A DNA stretch of 64,000 nucleotides from Austropuccinia psidii (GCA_023105745.1 JALGQZ010000009.1:6116937-6180936), one strand, 5' to 3'; shown: positions 33,536 to 46,296, numbered from the stretch's first letter. The notes: generated from the letters alone by a model not told the origin. Numbers and translations are program-made.

Positions 33536-36243
33536 ATCAAGTGAGCATTGAGCTTTTCTTTTCCTCCTTGGAAAATTCCTGTAACCCAGTCCATGTTGCT
33601 GGTTTCCAATGGATTCTTGGGTTCTTCTATGTGTTGGAGTAACCCATACTTCTTACCATGTTTTATATTTGCCTTTTGGCATCTTTCACAAGTGTTGATG
33701 TGTTCACTCAACTCTTGTTCCCATTTGGGCCACCAAGCTGTGCCTGCTACCCTCTCCTTGGTTCTGCCTTCACTCATGTGTCCCATATAGGGGAAGTCAT
33801 AGCATTCCTGTAGGATAATGGATATATGGTCCCTGTCTACTATGGTGAGTGCACTAGTGGTCCTCTCTCTATGGTAGAGAAGGCCACCTATGAGGAAAAA
33901 TTCGCTGTCCTTATATTCCCTCAACCAGGGTTCCTCTAAATAGGATTCCAGCTCTGGGCTCCTGTGCTTTTGTTGAAGGAGTTGCAACAATATTCCACAC
34001 TGTTTGTGTTTGGCATATGTCTTCATCACTGCATTGAAGAATTTATTATGCAGTTCCAAGGAGCTTATTCCCAATATGAGAGTTTCTGTTCCTTCTGAAT
34101 CAGTGTTTCCACTGTCTGTGGTACCACTTTCTGGTGCCCATTCAGAAAATTTGAAGTTTTTCCTCCTATCTATTTCCATGAAATTGATAGGGATCTTGGC
34201 TGCTACTTCAGGGTCATAATCTGGGTTTCTTTTGACATTATCCAGTGGCCATCTGCATTTTTATGACTTTTGCCTTCTTTGTATATGATGTTCATGTTCC
34301 CTCTATACTCTTGGATGTCTATTTGCCACCTCAACATGTGTCTATTGGTAGTCTTCATGTTTAGTAAAGACTTCAAGGCTGTGCAGTCTGTGTAGACTTA
34401 AAAGACTGCACCCTCCAAATAATAATGGTGTTTCTCCAGAGCGTAGACTAAGCATAGACATTCAGTCTGAGTGGCCCCATACCTGGCTTCTGAATCTTTC
34501 AGCTTCCTAGAGATGTAACATATTACTCCCTCTCTTGGTTCACCATCTAAAATTTGTCTCTGGTGAAGAGCTGCTCCCAAGCCTTGGCTACATGCTGCAT
34601 CTATGTATAATTTGAATGGTAGTTCAAATTCAGGCAATATGAGTACAGGTGCATTTCTGAGCTCATGTTTTATCCTCTCATATTCATCCCTTCTTTCCTT
34701 GGTAATTTCAAACACTACATCTTTTGAACATGTGGGAAAAAGGTTTGATGTGGTTTCTATGGTAGCTAGCAAACCCAAGGAAAGATTGCATCTCTTTGAT
34801 GTTTCTTGGTACTGGCTTTTGCAGTACTGCTAATACTTTGTTCTGGTCAATTTCCAGACTAAGACCTTAGACTTGATGTCCTAGAGCTAGTAGCTCTTGT
34901 TGGCCAAAATTGCACTTTTTAAGTAAAATTTTCAGGTTGATAGGTATGAATCTACTTAGCACTTTGTATATGTATTGCACATTGTCTTCCCATGTCTCTG
35001 AGTATATGATGATGTCATCAATATATACTACCATCCAGCCTTCCAATATTTGTTCTTGAAATATTGTGTCCATTATCCTTTGGTAGTGGGCTGGTGCATT
35101 TTTGATTCCAAATGGAATCCTGGTATTCTCATATATGCCCATATGGCATATGATTCTAAGTAATTTCATGGAGTTTGGTTTAACTCCATTATGGTGGAAA
35201 GGTTTCATACAATCCAACTTGGTTATGTATTTGGCTTTTGCCAGGTTTTCTAAGGCATGAGGTATCCTGGGTATAGGGTACCTGTCAGCTTTTGTGTAGT
35301 TATTCAGAGCTCTGAAATCTCCATAAAGCCTAGACTTTCCATAATTCCAGGTGATCAGGACAGGAGTATCAATTTCCACTATTTCATTGTGTCCAATCTT
35401 TCTGATGAAATCCATTTCCAGGAGTTTATTGATATGTTTTTCAATTTCCTTCCTGGATTCCAGAATTGCTGGGTATGAAGGTCTCCTGAGCATGGGTGGA
35501 TAAGGTCTTTCTACATCCAGATATAGTTCTATATCATGGCCTCTAATTTTTCCTGGGGGTTCTTCACCAATGAAACATGCTGGTCTGTTCTTTCTCAGCA
35601 TCTTCAGTAAGCTTAGTTTCTGTTTACTGGTGAGGGCAGTGCTAAACTGGACCTCTCTGAATTCATTCAGTAGTTCTTCCAGTGGATCCTGGACAGATAT
35701 TTTGTATATGTCAAGTGAAAATTTCTTTTCCTTGTTGGTACCAATGGTAATGTTCCTGTTTTTACTATTGTAAATATCAATACCATACATCCCCTTGTAA
35801 TCTGTCCCCAGTAAGAGCCCTTGAATGTGGGCCTCATCAAGCACTACAAGCTCTGGGTTGAGTCTGATATTACCCTTCTTATGGGGTATAATCATATCTT
35901 TGATAATTGTCCCAATGAAAGTCATCTTCCCTGAAGCACTTTTGAAGTTCTTTGCCTTGGTTGGCAAGAATTTTTTTCCCCAATTTGGGAAGTGGTTTTC
36001 CAGATAATTTCTGGCCACTATGGAGCAGTGTTCCCCACTGTAAATTATCAATGGTTGTTAAGCATTGTCAATGCAAACAGTCATTTTTGTGGCTGTCCCA
36101 TGTATGTATGCCATTCCTTTGGTTGGTGTGACCAGGAATGTTTGTGAATCCTGTGTATGTTTGCACAAGTTTTCATTGGCAGTGTCTTGAGGTATTCCTT
36201 CTTCCAACTGTATTACCTGGATTTCTAGTGGGGTGTCCTCTTG
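33536..36243 (-). pseudogene. pol: A-prime protease, RT, RNase H and integrase start
   Basis: Minus-strand pieces follow the same order as in the nested copy. The protease motif at about 36050 reads IYSGEH, so the catalytic Asp codon is changed to Tyr. RT is open at 36051-34867, with the catalytic YIDD intact in [16 protein letters not shown]. RNase H is at 34778-34398 with [14 protein letters not shown]. The integrase zinc-finger region is in 34179-33536, with [16 protein letters not shown] and NMDW (first D). Stops lie between the blocks. At 33531-33535 the frame meets the element-B duplication CTATG and continues at 12435. It retains the 20 nt (EEPKNP region) that the nested copy has lost. 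Confidence 0.85.
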
Positions 36244-38641
36244 TCATTCCACTAGAAATTCTTCTCTTGGTTTTTGCTCTTCATCTGATTGTTCTCCTAT
36301 GGCATCTCCCATAGAGTCTGATTCAGAATCCTCTGTTGGGGATTCCTCCTCTGGGACTTTTGCAATGGCATAGACTTTTTTATTTGCCTTTGGACATTTG
36401 TTGGCATAGTGGTCTGTTGAACCACAATTGTGATAAGAATTTTTCTTCTTGCTCACTTCTGCCACCCTTTCCCTGGGTTTTTCTTTAAACTCCACCCTGA
36501 AAGGCTGTTTCTCTTTGAAACCACTGCTTTTATATGGGGTGTATTTCCCTATATTAGTTCTTTTCCTTACATCTTTTAAGGTATTTGCAATGTCATCTAA
36601 AGTGCAATTTTGGTTGAATCTACATTTCACTGCATTCTCTAGTTCTTCTAGCATTTGTGTCAGGAGTTTGTGATTCCTAATTTGGATGTTCATTTTAGGA
36701 TCAATGGCTTTAAGTCTTTTATACTGTCTAAGACACCATTCATATGGATCTTTGTCCACTGATACTTGTCATTTTCAAATGTGTGGTCTTTTGCCATATC
36801 CAAGTACCATTTCTGTACTTCTGGATGATTTTACTCTTCCGCCATGGCCAGCTTCTTCTGCCATGAATATCTTTCATTTCTGTGTACCATATACTAGCAT
36901 GTCCTTTGAATGCTGTATTAAGTCTAGCAGTGATCCAGTAGCCTGGTATGCTTGGTACATCAATGAAGAGTCAATCAATATAATCTATGAGCTCCATATG
37001 ATCGTATTCTCCTGTTTCAGATAATTTGGGCCAGCTTGAGGCCTCAGGAAGCTGTTTCAAGGCTTCATTCTCTGAATAAGACATATTATCTCCATCCTGG
37101 TATTAAGATGGAAATATTGCCTTATTCATCAACATGGCATGTGGTTTTATTTCATCTTGGTGATATGGATTCTCCATAACATGGCCTTGTGTTTGGGGCT
37201 TCATGTTATGGTAGACATTAAGCAGTTTGCTTATGTTTTGATCCAGACAATCCCTGTCCCTTTTGCTGTGGTGTTGCTCTTCAAGGAATAGATTCAGTTC
37301 TTTTTGTTTTCTTCAGAGGCTTTGCTCAATTGAGAATGTCCTTCTTGAGGAGTTTTAACAATTTTGTCCATGGAGGCTGTCAATTTTTTCAGCCTCTCAT
37401 GGCTTGCTTCAATTTCTTAAAACTTATTTTGAGTTTTCTCAGCATATTGGGACATTTGTAACCATAGTGCATCACTGTTTAGGTTACTCTCAGGTGTGAA
37501 AACATTATGTTCAATCTGAGTGGGGGTAATATTTATATTGATGGGACTACTGATTCTAGAGTTATGTACAGCTTCTTCTGGCTCTTGTGCATTTCTTTAA
37601 CCAAATCCAACAGCTTCTGGATCATTGGGTCTGAATTTCTCTTCATTTGGCTGAAAGTGGTCTTGTTTTTGCCCTTGTATCCTTGCCTTCTCCTGGAAAC
37701 TTCCTGGGATTGTGAAGAATGGTGACTCTTGGCCACTGATCTGTTGGTTTCTGAATGGTGTTAAGCCACTGGAGAGCTGATTTGGCCGTCTCCTTTTTAG
37801 CCTGAAGGAATCCAAGTATTCCCTGTCCGGGTCAGCTGTTTTTCTATAGCTTGGATAGTGGCTTGATTCTCCCTTATCCTGTTTGCCCTCACCTCCAGGA
37901 GTCTGAACTTCCTGGTGGGATTCCAACCTTTGGTGATTACCATAAGTTCTCTGAAGTCTATCTCTTTGAGAAAGATCTTCTGGAAACTTGTTCCAAGTTC
38001 TGCCCAGTGAAATGCCAGGTTGAACCTCTTGTTGTCCATGCTCCATTGGAATAAATCTTTGAGGAGTTGTTGGAGCTGAAGATCTTGATACATATCTTTC
38101 CAGTCCTCTGGTTTGAGGTTCCTGTTGAATTGGAAAGTGAATGGCAGAGGGGGTATGATTTCCCTCAGTGTCTTGCTATCCACCACCATGTCCAAGGTGT
38201 CCTCTTCCAGGTCTTTTGGTTCTGGACAAGCCTTCTCTGCCCTCTGGTTGGTTCCTTTGGAAGCCAAGGTCTCTGAGGTGTACAGGTGAAATATCAGTGT
38301 TTGCAAGCAGTCAAAAACTTTATTTTCTTAGGGTATTTACCTTTGACTGTGCCTTGTACAAATTTGTTGTCTGCTTTTTTTGACAATTTTCCTTTAGAGG
38401 TTGCAACTGGGTTAATTATGGTAATCTTCCCTGTACAAGTTGTTAAGGTTGGTTTACCTTTTATTGAAGCAGAGTTTTGTGGTTTTCTATTCCTCTCAGT
38501 GGCAATGGGTGTCCACTTTTTTTCTGTTATGAGGCCGTAACTGTGCCTCTTTCCTTTGCCCTTGCTTCCCTCTGGCTCTGAGGGTGTCACTGGTTTTTTG
38601 GCCTGTGACTGGGTCTCTAGTGGGATGTAGTTTTCTTCCAC
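36244..38641 (-). pseudogene. gag: A-prime gag and overlapping frame
   Basis: On the minus strand ORF1 is open at 38641-38294 and ends in TACKH plus a stop. Two overlapping frames follow. One is open at 38306-37797 (the KPEDWKDM frame) with a continuation at 37736-37533. The other, 38046-37597, is the gag frame (GQQEVQPG, DLSQRDRLQ). The middle at 37530-36760 is broken, although YNGTWIWQ-type capsid phrases can be found in other frames. The segment 36759-36244 is open again with the end of capsid and the zinc knuckle, read as [14 protein letters not shown], so its first cysteine has become Tyr. Confidence 0.8.
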
Positions 38642-39220
38642 TGATTCAGACAGGATAAAGAGGGCTTAATTTCAGTCAAGACTTCTTAAAAAGTGCTGTT
38701 TGCAGAATGGCCACTGGGCTTTCATATTACTACAATATGCCCCTGTATGATGACAGTGTAATTGAATTAACAATTCCATGTCAGAAATAGAGTATGTGGA
38801 TTTCTGGTATACTGTTTGTGTATCTCATAGATTTGCTTGTAATTGGCAAGTATAATCTGTACAAAGTGGTTTGTATAAGAGGATAATTTAATTAACAATA
38901 TACCTCACCATGCCTCAACTGTTGGTTTGAAAGTAAGAGGTGTCCTTTTTAATTAAAAATTTGGACTATATTGATGGCTTAATGTGTTTTCATATGTAAA
39001 AAACCCCAAAAAAAGGGCTTTGCGGTGATTCAATAATAATCAACCACACAAAAATATGATTCAAAAACAATAAAAGATAGTGTTATATAACATATACCAC
39101 TAAAAAAATATATTTATAAGATATGTTGTATATATTTTTTACACAATTGACACCTAAAAAAGATAAAATCATATTGTTAGAATAAATAAAATAGGAGAAA
39201 AACTCACTTTTAAGGTCCAA
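38642..39220 (-). other. A-prime leader, shortened
   Basis: This is the untranslated leader between gag and the 5' LTR. It aligns with 18830-19352 of the nested copy, including the ATTGTTAATTCAATTACA and GGGGCATATTGTA phrases, but lacks the 1.74-kb solo LTR. It passes into the LTR through a deletion. No gene is seen. Confidence 0.6.
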
Positions 39221-40408
39221 AACCAAGAGTATAACTGATTTTTACAGTTGTAATACATAGGAATTCAAGAGCAGGATGAGGAAACGTTTTCTGATGGAGA
39301 AAAGGCCCCTTTTTATCCTAAAATGGGGTGAAAAGGCTTCTAGACCTTTCCACGTAGAGGAAGTGAAGATTTTTCACTCCCAAGTACTGGCTTATGGCTT
39401 TCACAAAGCCTGTATAGCCTGTATTGGGCTCAGCTGTGGTTTTGAAGCCACATCTGGGCAGTTTTCACCAATACAGGGTGAAAACATTCATCTGGGGACC
39501 CCATAGCCCTCTTCTGATGTGTATGACACGTAGAATGCTGTACAGAACCTGTATAGGACCCCAGTATTGAATGAATTATGAGGTATTGAAGTGTAAGAAT
39601 GCTTCTTTCTCTATTTTACACCTCATAATCATACTTATGGGAGAATATCCCACAGTAAGACTGTATTGGTCTAATTGTGGGATTTTGGGCTTAAAGCTAC
39701 CATACTTTTGTCATTTTTTGATATATCAAGATCAAAGCTGGCTCATTGTGTAGCCCTGGATGTGTTCTACACAAAGGTACCTTATTTGATATGGCTATCA
39801 TTAAGTATGGCAAAGTTATGCCATGTACAAGATTTTTTGTACATATATATGTTTTGCTTAAAAACTGTATAGAGCTTGTTTGCCTCATAACTTTTTGTTC
39901 TAGATGAGATATGGGTAAATGGATGACACCATCAGATATTTCTGATTATTATATTTGCAAAAAGACCCCACTTTAGGTATCTCATACTAAAACTGTAGAC
40001 GTTAGATGAGGTGAATACTTTCATCACCCTTATTTGACCTTATTTTGGTCATAGCTTCTGTAATTCTGTTGCTAGCTCAGTTTGGCTAGTACCATTGGAT
40101 ATCCCTAACTTGGAGCTCCATTTTGAATACCCATTTGATGGGGTTAAGCCTCTTCCGCTGTATTTTATATGAGAGGTGAAAATTAAGGTTTATGCTCAGA
40201 AACAACTTTGAGCAGGAATAGCTTTGTTGTTCTTTGTCCTATGGTGATGGGATTTATATTTTCAGAAAGAGGTGAGTTTCCTCTTTCTTTTGATATCTTT
40301 TGAGCTTATTTGGCTCAATTCCATGTTTTGGTGGTATCTTGGCTATACCATTGATTCATAGTATTTGGCTGTCATGCTTGTGCTCTGGTTTTGAGTCACA
40401 GGCTGACA
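39221..40408 (-). repeat. 5' LTR of A-prime, truncated
   Basis: It matches family-A LTRs from their start up to the TTACTCTTGGTT phrase, then jumps directly to internal sequence (GGACCTTAAAAGTGAG). So the last 250-300 bp of the LTR and the start of the leader are deleted. It includes the inverted palindrome (about 39428-39453) with two mismatches. It is flanked by GATGG at 40409. Confidence 0.85.
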
Positions 40409-41035
40409 GATGGCACCCATATTCTGATCCTTCCACCTCCCAAGAATGAGTGTAATTCATATGTCCATTGTAAGGGTTGGAATTCAATAGTATTCCAATG
40501 TATTGTTGAAGGTGAAGGGAATTTCAGAAATGTAAGCAACCTTTTGAATAGATAATATAACATTAAATAAGTTTTTATACATTGTTCATAGGTGTTTGGA
40601 GGACTACCAGGCTTGGTACATGATAGCAGACTGTTTTTCAAGTCTAAGATTGGGAGGGACTTATTGAATGGCATAGTAAGATTCCCACAGGACTGTTTAC
40701 TCATCAGGGATTCTGGATGTTTGTCCAAGGTGCTGATTCTCACACCATCCAAAAATGCACGGAGTGAAGAGCATCAAAGATTCAATAACATCCGCTCCTC
40801 AACATGGTAAGCATGGGATTTGTTTGGGGGAAACCTTAGATACATTAATTACTAATAAGAAATTCTTTGGGTAGAATGGCTGTTGAACAGGCTTTTGGGA
40901 GATTGAAAAATAGATTTTGATGCTTGTTATAACCTCAGGCAATTCTGCCAATGAATACAGCTAAGGTTACCATTGCATGCATTATTCTATATAACATTCT
41001 GAATGGGAAAAATGAATAGTTGGATCACAAAGGGT
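40409..41035 (+). pseudogene. Harbinger-1 transposase, C-terminal part
   Basis: It resumes at the duplication with DGTHILI, completing the first catalytic aspartate motif IDGTHI. It passes frame breaks and reaches the second aspartate block, VFGGLPGLVHDSRLF (40592 onward), then KNARSEEHQRFNNIRSST. A GTAAGC...GTAG intron at 40807-40874 joins to MAVEQAFGRLKNRF, whose Glu is the third catalytic residue of the DDE_Tnp_4 nuclease. A TGA arises at the splice junction and another after KNRF. The catalytic triad is still recognisable. Confidence 0.72.
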
Positions 41036-41208
41036 GTGTCTACTGTTTGATCAGAAATCTTAGGCAATTGTTGTAAATACGCTGATGAAAGCAAGCAGCG
41101 TAATTAAAGGAAGTATTTTTTTTTATAACAGTTTGGTCTGTGGCCACTGATGACACCCCACTCCCTTGTGCTCAAAGGATAAATGTGAGAAAATAATATG
41201 GCCCATTA

Positions 41209-43325
41209 TTAACTCAAATTCTCACAATAGTGCTCAGATGGTATGCAAATTGTTAATAGACAGATAATGTGCACACATTTTTGGAACATCTGTTCTAGGC
41301 AAAATTGTAAAGTGTGCAGTTCTGCCTCATACTCATTTAATAAGGCCTCAAGGGTGGCATCTCTCTGTTGGATGTCAGTTTGGAGCTGTGATGTTTTGGC
41401 ATCCATAGTGACATTTTGTGATTTCAATATTTCTATTTTTCTTTTTAGAAATTAAGTTCTCTAATAAATTTGTACACTTCTTGGGGAAGATCAATAACAG
41501 CTGCCTCATTATGAGATATTTTAGACATATTTAGATGTACTAAGTGTAACATGAGGATATGAGGGAAATATGAGTGTGATGTGAATATCACAGTAATGTT
41601 ATATTGAGGAATATAAGGGACACTCAAAGGCAACTGACCTTTCATGGGATCCTGGCTAAATAGGGTCTTAGGCGCTCTCATTGTAGGCAACCCCCATCAG
41701 AATCATTGGCAGATGGTATTCAATAGGGTACTCAATTCTGGCTTACTTCTCAGATGTTTTTTATTATTTTTCTGTTTCAGTTGTTTTGCATTTCAAATAA
41801 GCTGATACAATAACCAGTTAAAGCAATCACCCAAGCAAAATCTATATCAGTTGAGAGAAATGATGTGTATATCAAAATATGTATACTGACCAGTAACCAT
41901 TTTTGGATATCATTAGCAGTTTCAGACAAAGAAAAACAGTTTTCATGGAGATTACTGTGAGTTCATCCCCAATACAATATTACATAAATTAAGAGATATT
42001 TATGGTTTAACCACCATAAATATCTCTCATTGAATCTGGATTCACACCTGTGACTTTTGCAAACATTGTCAGCATTTCCATATTCATCCAATCTTGGTGT
42101 GTTTCATCTTCCATGCACTGGTGCTTCTCTTGAAGAGGCCGTTCTTAATCCCTCTCCTCTTCCCTCTCTTCATTCTGTTGCATCATCATCATATGTGGGC
42201 ACAACATTCCTTGCATGTTGTTCATATTGTTCAAGAAACTCCAATCACACCTGGTTGATGCAAAGCTTATGCTCAATTCCTGACTCATTGACCCACATCA
42301 ATTTCTTCTTCCCAATGCATGAATAATTTGGCCAAAACTTAAAGGCCCTGGTTTATTGCTTTCTGCATTAGTCCCCTGGGCATTTTCATTGGGCTGGCCT
42401 TCCTCTTCTGTATCACTATGTCCATTTTCTCTTTCATTATCCCCACACTCATTCCAATTGTTTTTGTTAGTCAACTCATTATTATTGTTTGATTGTTCTT
42501 GTGTGAAATCACCGGATTCCATTCCATTGACATTCATCCCACAATTGTTCATTTTCAATTGCTGTAGTATATCATAAACCTGTTTGTATGGCAATTCATT
42601 AGCTCCTTTCCCAAAAAATGGAAATATTTACTTACCTCATTTGTCATGTGATAATGCTGAAACTGTGTATACAATTCTTTCCCTCCAGTCGCATCACAAG
42701 AGTCTTTGATCATCTACATAAATTTGAATTAGCCTAAAGATTAAATCATAACATTATTGCACTGACTTACTTTATATGTTGTCATTAATGCTTTATAACA
42801 ACATTCTAAGGTTTCAAATGACAAATCCTTAAGCAAATCAAAATCCTTCTGGTGATTTTCATTATTTTTAAAATAACAGGACCATGCAATAAAACCCAAT
42901 GTTATAAAGTCCATATTCAAATAATCCATCATCAAATCCAAAAATGCCTTTGTACTGTCCTAATTCCATAGAAAATGACTATGGTGACCTTTTTGTTGTT
43001 CTTGATGTGCCAGGTGTGTTTCAGCTTGCCTAAGTCTTTGCACTTCTGCATTGACTCTTTCATTTATTCTTCTTTGTTGCTTCAGCCAGCATTCATGTTC
43101 CACTTGTTGGAAATGAACTTGGGCTTCCTCATGAGTTTGTTGTTTATGTTTTTGCTGGGATGATTGACTTGCAGTATCACCTAAGGTATTGAGCATTCCT
43201 TCCATTATGCATTGAGACCTATTTTTGTTATCTTCCACAACTTGAAATTGTTCACATTGTTTGGAGAGAAACTGATTAATTTCCTCATAAGTGGTTAATT
43301 AAGAGTCTGGATTCTGATTGGTCAT
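41209..43325 (-). pseudogene. Harbinger-1 partner gene (ORF2), multi-exon
   Basis: It reads on the minus strand from ATG 43325 (MTNQNPDS, then a TAA) through a Gln-rich coiled-coil segment (43238-42960, HKQQTHEEAQVHFQQVEHE). The reading then continues past one stop into SFETLECCYKALMTTYK. A 57-nt GTAAGT...TAG intron lies at 42770-42714. The next exon reads MIKDSCDATGGKELYTQFQH, followed by a damaged junction and the 42594-42298 exon (LPYKQVYDILQQL ... LSFGQIIHALGRRN). A further coiled-coil exon may be 41427-41209. PIF/Harbinger elements carry a second DNA-binding protein needed for transposition; convergence with the transposase fits that role. I do not see a clear Myb helix here. Confidence 0.55.
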
Positions 43326-43558
43326 TTTGAGATAGTAATAAAGAGATGGAAAATTGAGTAAAAGCACAAATACAGTATTTATGAGAATATGTAGTACAAA
43401 AAAAAAACCAAGTCAAAATGATGCAATCAACGTTGTGAATAAATATCAAGAAAAATTTAATGTAAAAGCAATTTAATTTTCAAATTTTTTTAAATTTTAA
43501 AATAATTTCAAATTATTTTAGAAATCTTTCTCAAAACCCAACCATAAACCAGGCCTAA

Positions 43559-44361
43559 GTTTTAATTTTGATTAATTTTTTTTTATAAAATTTCTTAAAT
43601 CACTGCAAATGGGCGCAGCTGGCTCAAGGGCCATGCCATTTTACCCGCTTATCTGCAGCAGGCAAGCGATTTGCTTTAACCAATTATTTCTCACAATCAA
43701 CCAGTCAGCTTCAAGCCCGATATGATTTATGGCAGTGCCTGCCATGGTGGATTGCAACACTCAAAAAACGCAAGCTGTTTTTGGAAAAGGGACCACCTGG
43801 CCATGCTCTCTAGCTGTTTCTCAAGGCTGCAATTATCCTTCACAAATGCTGATCATGAGCTCGGGGTGTTGTCAATTTGGCTTGACAAACAATTCAATAG
43901 GATGAGAAAACCAAGATAGGAGGACTCAATCTCTGCCAAATTTGGCCATGAGATACCACCAAATGAGATTATCTCATTTTGAAAACAAGATAGCTGTATT
44001 TGGTGGTATCTCATACACTCTAACCCTAACCCCTGTCATACCCAAGCAGGATTTTTTCAGCATCATAAACCCAGCCCAGGTTCCTTTTTTCCACTTTCAA
44101 GTCCATCTTTCTTTTTTTTGACTTTTTGGTCCACATTTTATTTGGATCTCTTGAAAGCTGGATTACATTCACCTCATCACCCAAGAACAACAATTCAACC
44201 ATCCTGACATGCCAAAGAAATCAGCGTGCCAGTAATTTATTTGTTATTTTCATAGAAGGTGGAAGAGGGCATGCAAGGAAACAATGGACACATGGCTTGA
44301 AATTCTTTTGTTTAAAAATTTTCCAACAATAGGTTCCACTTTGTGAGGTGATAGCCATCTA
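43559..44361. other. Intergenic stretch with a 15-bp inverted repeat
   Basis: No gene is supported. The segment 43610-43920 is richer in GC than its neighbours and non-repetitive. TGAGATACCACCAAA (43949-43963) and TTTGGTGGTATCTCA (43999-44013) form a perfect 15-bp inverted repeat with a 35-nt loop. CATAAACCCAGCC at about 44071-44083 resembles a Harbinger right end. Confidence 0.5.
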
Positions 44362-44908
44362 ATGGCTCTGGTGATTGAATGGCTATTTGGTGATGAGTTT
44401 CACCTTAATAATATGTTCCACCGAGCAATAAGCAATCAGTAAGATTTCACCCTTTGCATCATTTATGAGTGGCTGACTTGGATGTTTAGGTATTTGACAG
44501 GACGTCAGGTGTACTCATCACGTGAAGAATACAATTTTGCAACGTTTCTGGGCATTCAAGATGATGACTTTAAGCAGGTGGTGCAAACAACTCAAGATGG
44601 GTTTTTATACATTTACAGCCTTATCCAGAATAGTCAGTTGTTCAAAAATCAAATAAATTTTCCACAACTCCATGTTTGTCTCCAACTGGCTCTAACTTTA
44701 GAATGACTAGGCTGCAATGGTAATGGTGCCTCCCTTGGTCGGATAGCAAGGTGATATGGTATTAGTCAAGGTGCGGTGTTCTCATCTTCATGGAGAGTAA
44801 TTGAGGTGACTTTTGCATTGGGACCTCAACTTGTAAAGTGGCCAAACAAAGCAGGACAAATTTGAATTGCCACTATCATGGGATTGGAAGGATTCCCAGG
44901 TTGAATTG

Positions 44909-46296
44909 TGTCAGCCTGTGACTCAAAACCAGAGCACAAGCATGACAGCCAAAATACCATAAACCAATGGTATAGCCAAGATACCATCAAAACATGGAGC
45001 TGAGCCAAATCAGCTCAAAAGGTATCAAAAGAAAGAGGAAACTCACCTCTGCCTGAAAATATAAATCCCATCGCCATAGGACAAAGAATAACAAAGTTAT
45101 TCCTGCTCAAAGTTGTTGCTGAGCATAAACCTTAATTTTCAATCTAGAAGAAGAGGCTTAACCCCATCAAATGGGTATTCGAAATGAAGCTCTAAGCCAG
45201 GGATATCCAATAGTATCAGCCAAACTGAGCTAGCACCAGTATTACTTGAGTTATGGTCAAATTCAGGCCAAATAAGGGTGAACAAAACATTCACCTCCCA
45301 TCTAACTTCTACAGTTTTAGTGTGAGATACCTGAAGTGGGGTCTTTTTGAAAAGAGCACAATCAGGGCTATCTGATGGTGCTATCCACTTCTTCATATCT
45401 TAACTATAACAGAAGCTATGAGGCAAACAAGCTCAATACAGCTTTTTGCCCAAACCACGCCTATGTACAAAAAACCTTGTACATATAACCATACCAAATT
45501 GGGTATCATTGTGTAGCGCCCATACAGGGCTATCCAATGAACCAACTTTGAGCATGATATCTCAAAAACTGACAGAGTTATGGCCATTTGAAGGCTATAA
45601 TCCCACAATATGGTCTATATAGCTGTATTATGACAGGATACAGTTGTACTCTGATTATGAGATGTCAAACAGATAAAGAAGCATGTTAATACTTCAATTC
45701 CTCATAAGTCAGTCAATACTGGGGTCCCATACAGTTTCTGTACAGCATTCTACGCGTCATACACATCAGAATCAAGCTGTGAGGTCCCCAGATGAAAATT
45801 TTCATCCTGTATTGGTTAAAACTGCCCAGATGTGGTTTCAAACCCACATCTGGGCCCAATACAGGCTATACAGGCTGTTTGCAAGCCACAAGCCAGTCCT
45901 AGAAAGTGAAAAATCTTCACTTCCTCTACATGGAAAGGTCTAGCACCCTTTCCACCCCATTTCAGGATAAAAAGGAGGCTTTTCACAGCCAGAATTTGTC
46001 TCCTCATCCTGCTCTTAAATAACCTACGTAGTAAACTGTCAAAACAGTTTTACTCTTGGTTAAATAATTAGGTATAATTATAATCTTTTATTATTGTAAC
46101 CCAACAGATAAAGCTGCACCCAGGGCTTTCAATAGCGCTCACCACCACTATACCCAGTATAGTAAAGCCCTTTAATTCCATTCCAAACCATCTTAAACCT
46201 TTATAAATTTTTTTAAAATCATTTTTACCATGTAACAAACATAGTCAAAGCTGTAATTAGTCTATTTTACATCTTTGTCATAGTTTCATCCTGACA
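44909..46296 (+). repeat. Solo LTR of Ty3 family A
   Basis: It is 1388 bp, starts TGTCAGCC and ends CTGACA, with the 5-bp duplication AATTG at 44904-44908 and 46297-46301. It matches the other family-A LTRs throughout and keeps the 27-nt segment missing from the 27340 copy. A single LTR with intact target duplication implies recombination between the two LTRs of a former full element. Confidence 0.93.

Larger units (their letters stand above)
9930..40408 (-). mobile_element. Ty3/gypsy family A element A-prime (minus strand), second layer
   Basis: The ends are TGTCAA at 9930 and CTGACA at 40408. The 5-bp duplication GATGG lies at 9925-9929 and 40409-40413, inside the Harbinger-1 transposase. 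In element orientation the order is: 5' LTR (39221-40408, truncated), gag (36244-38641), protease-RT-RNase H-integrase start (33536-36243), then element B inserted at TSD CTATG, then the rest of integrase (11395-12435), a polypurine tract (reverse of 11354-11365) and the 3' LTR (9930-11353). Many stops and a deletion at the 5' LTR/leader junction show it is dead. It is the older of the two family-A copies with coding sequence. Confidence 0.88.
9193..43555 (+). mobile_element. PIF/Harbinger transposon 1, outermost layer of the nest
   Basis: The left end GGCCCAGTTTATG (9193) and the right end CATAAACCAGGCC (to 43555) form inverted repeats that stay similar for about 40 bp inward. They are flanked by the 3-bp duplication TAA at 9190-9192 and 43556-43558, as expected for PIF/Harbinger. 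Without the 30.5-kb retrotransposon at 9930-40408 the element would be about 3.9 kb. It carries two convergent genes: a DDE transposase on the plus strand (9373-9929 plus 40409-41035) and a partner gene on the minus strand (41209-43325). This is the usual two-gene layout of the superfamily. Confidence 0.82.

Noticed and set aside
42057..42326. Plus-strand ORF of 89 codons
   Set aside because: It is antisense to an exon-like coding remnant of the Harbinger-1 partner gene and has no independent support.
44018..44034. CTCTAACCCTAACCCC, telomere-like
   Set aside because: Only about two CCCTAA units. This is too short to call an interstitial telomere; chance or a small relic is more likely.
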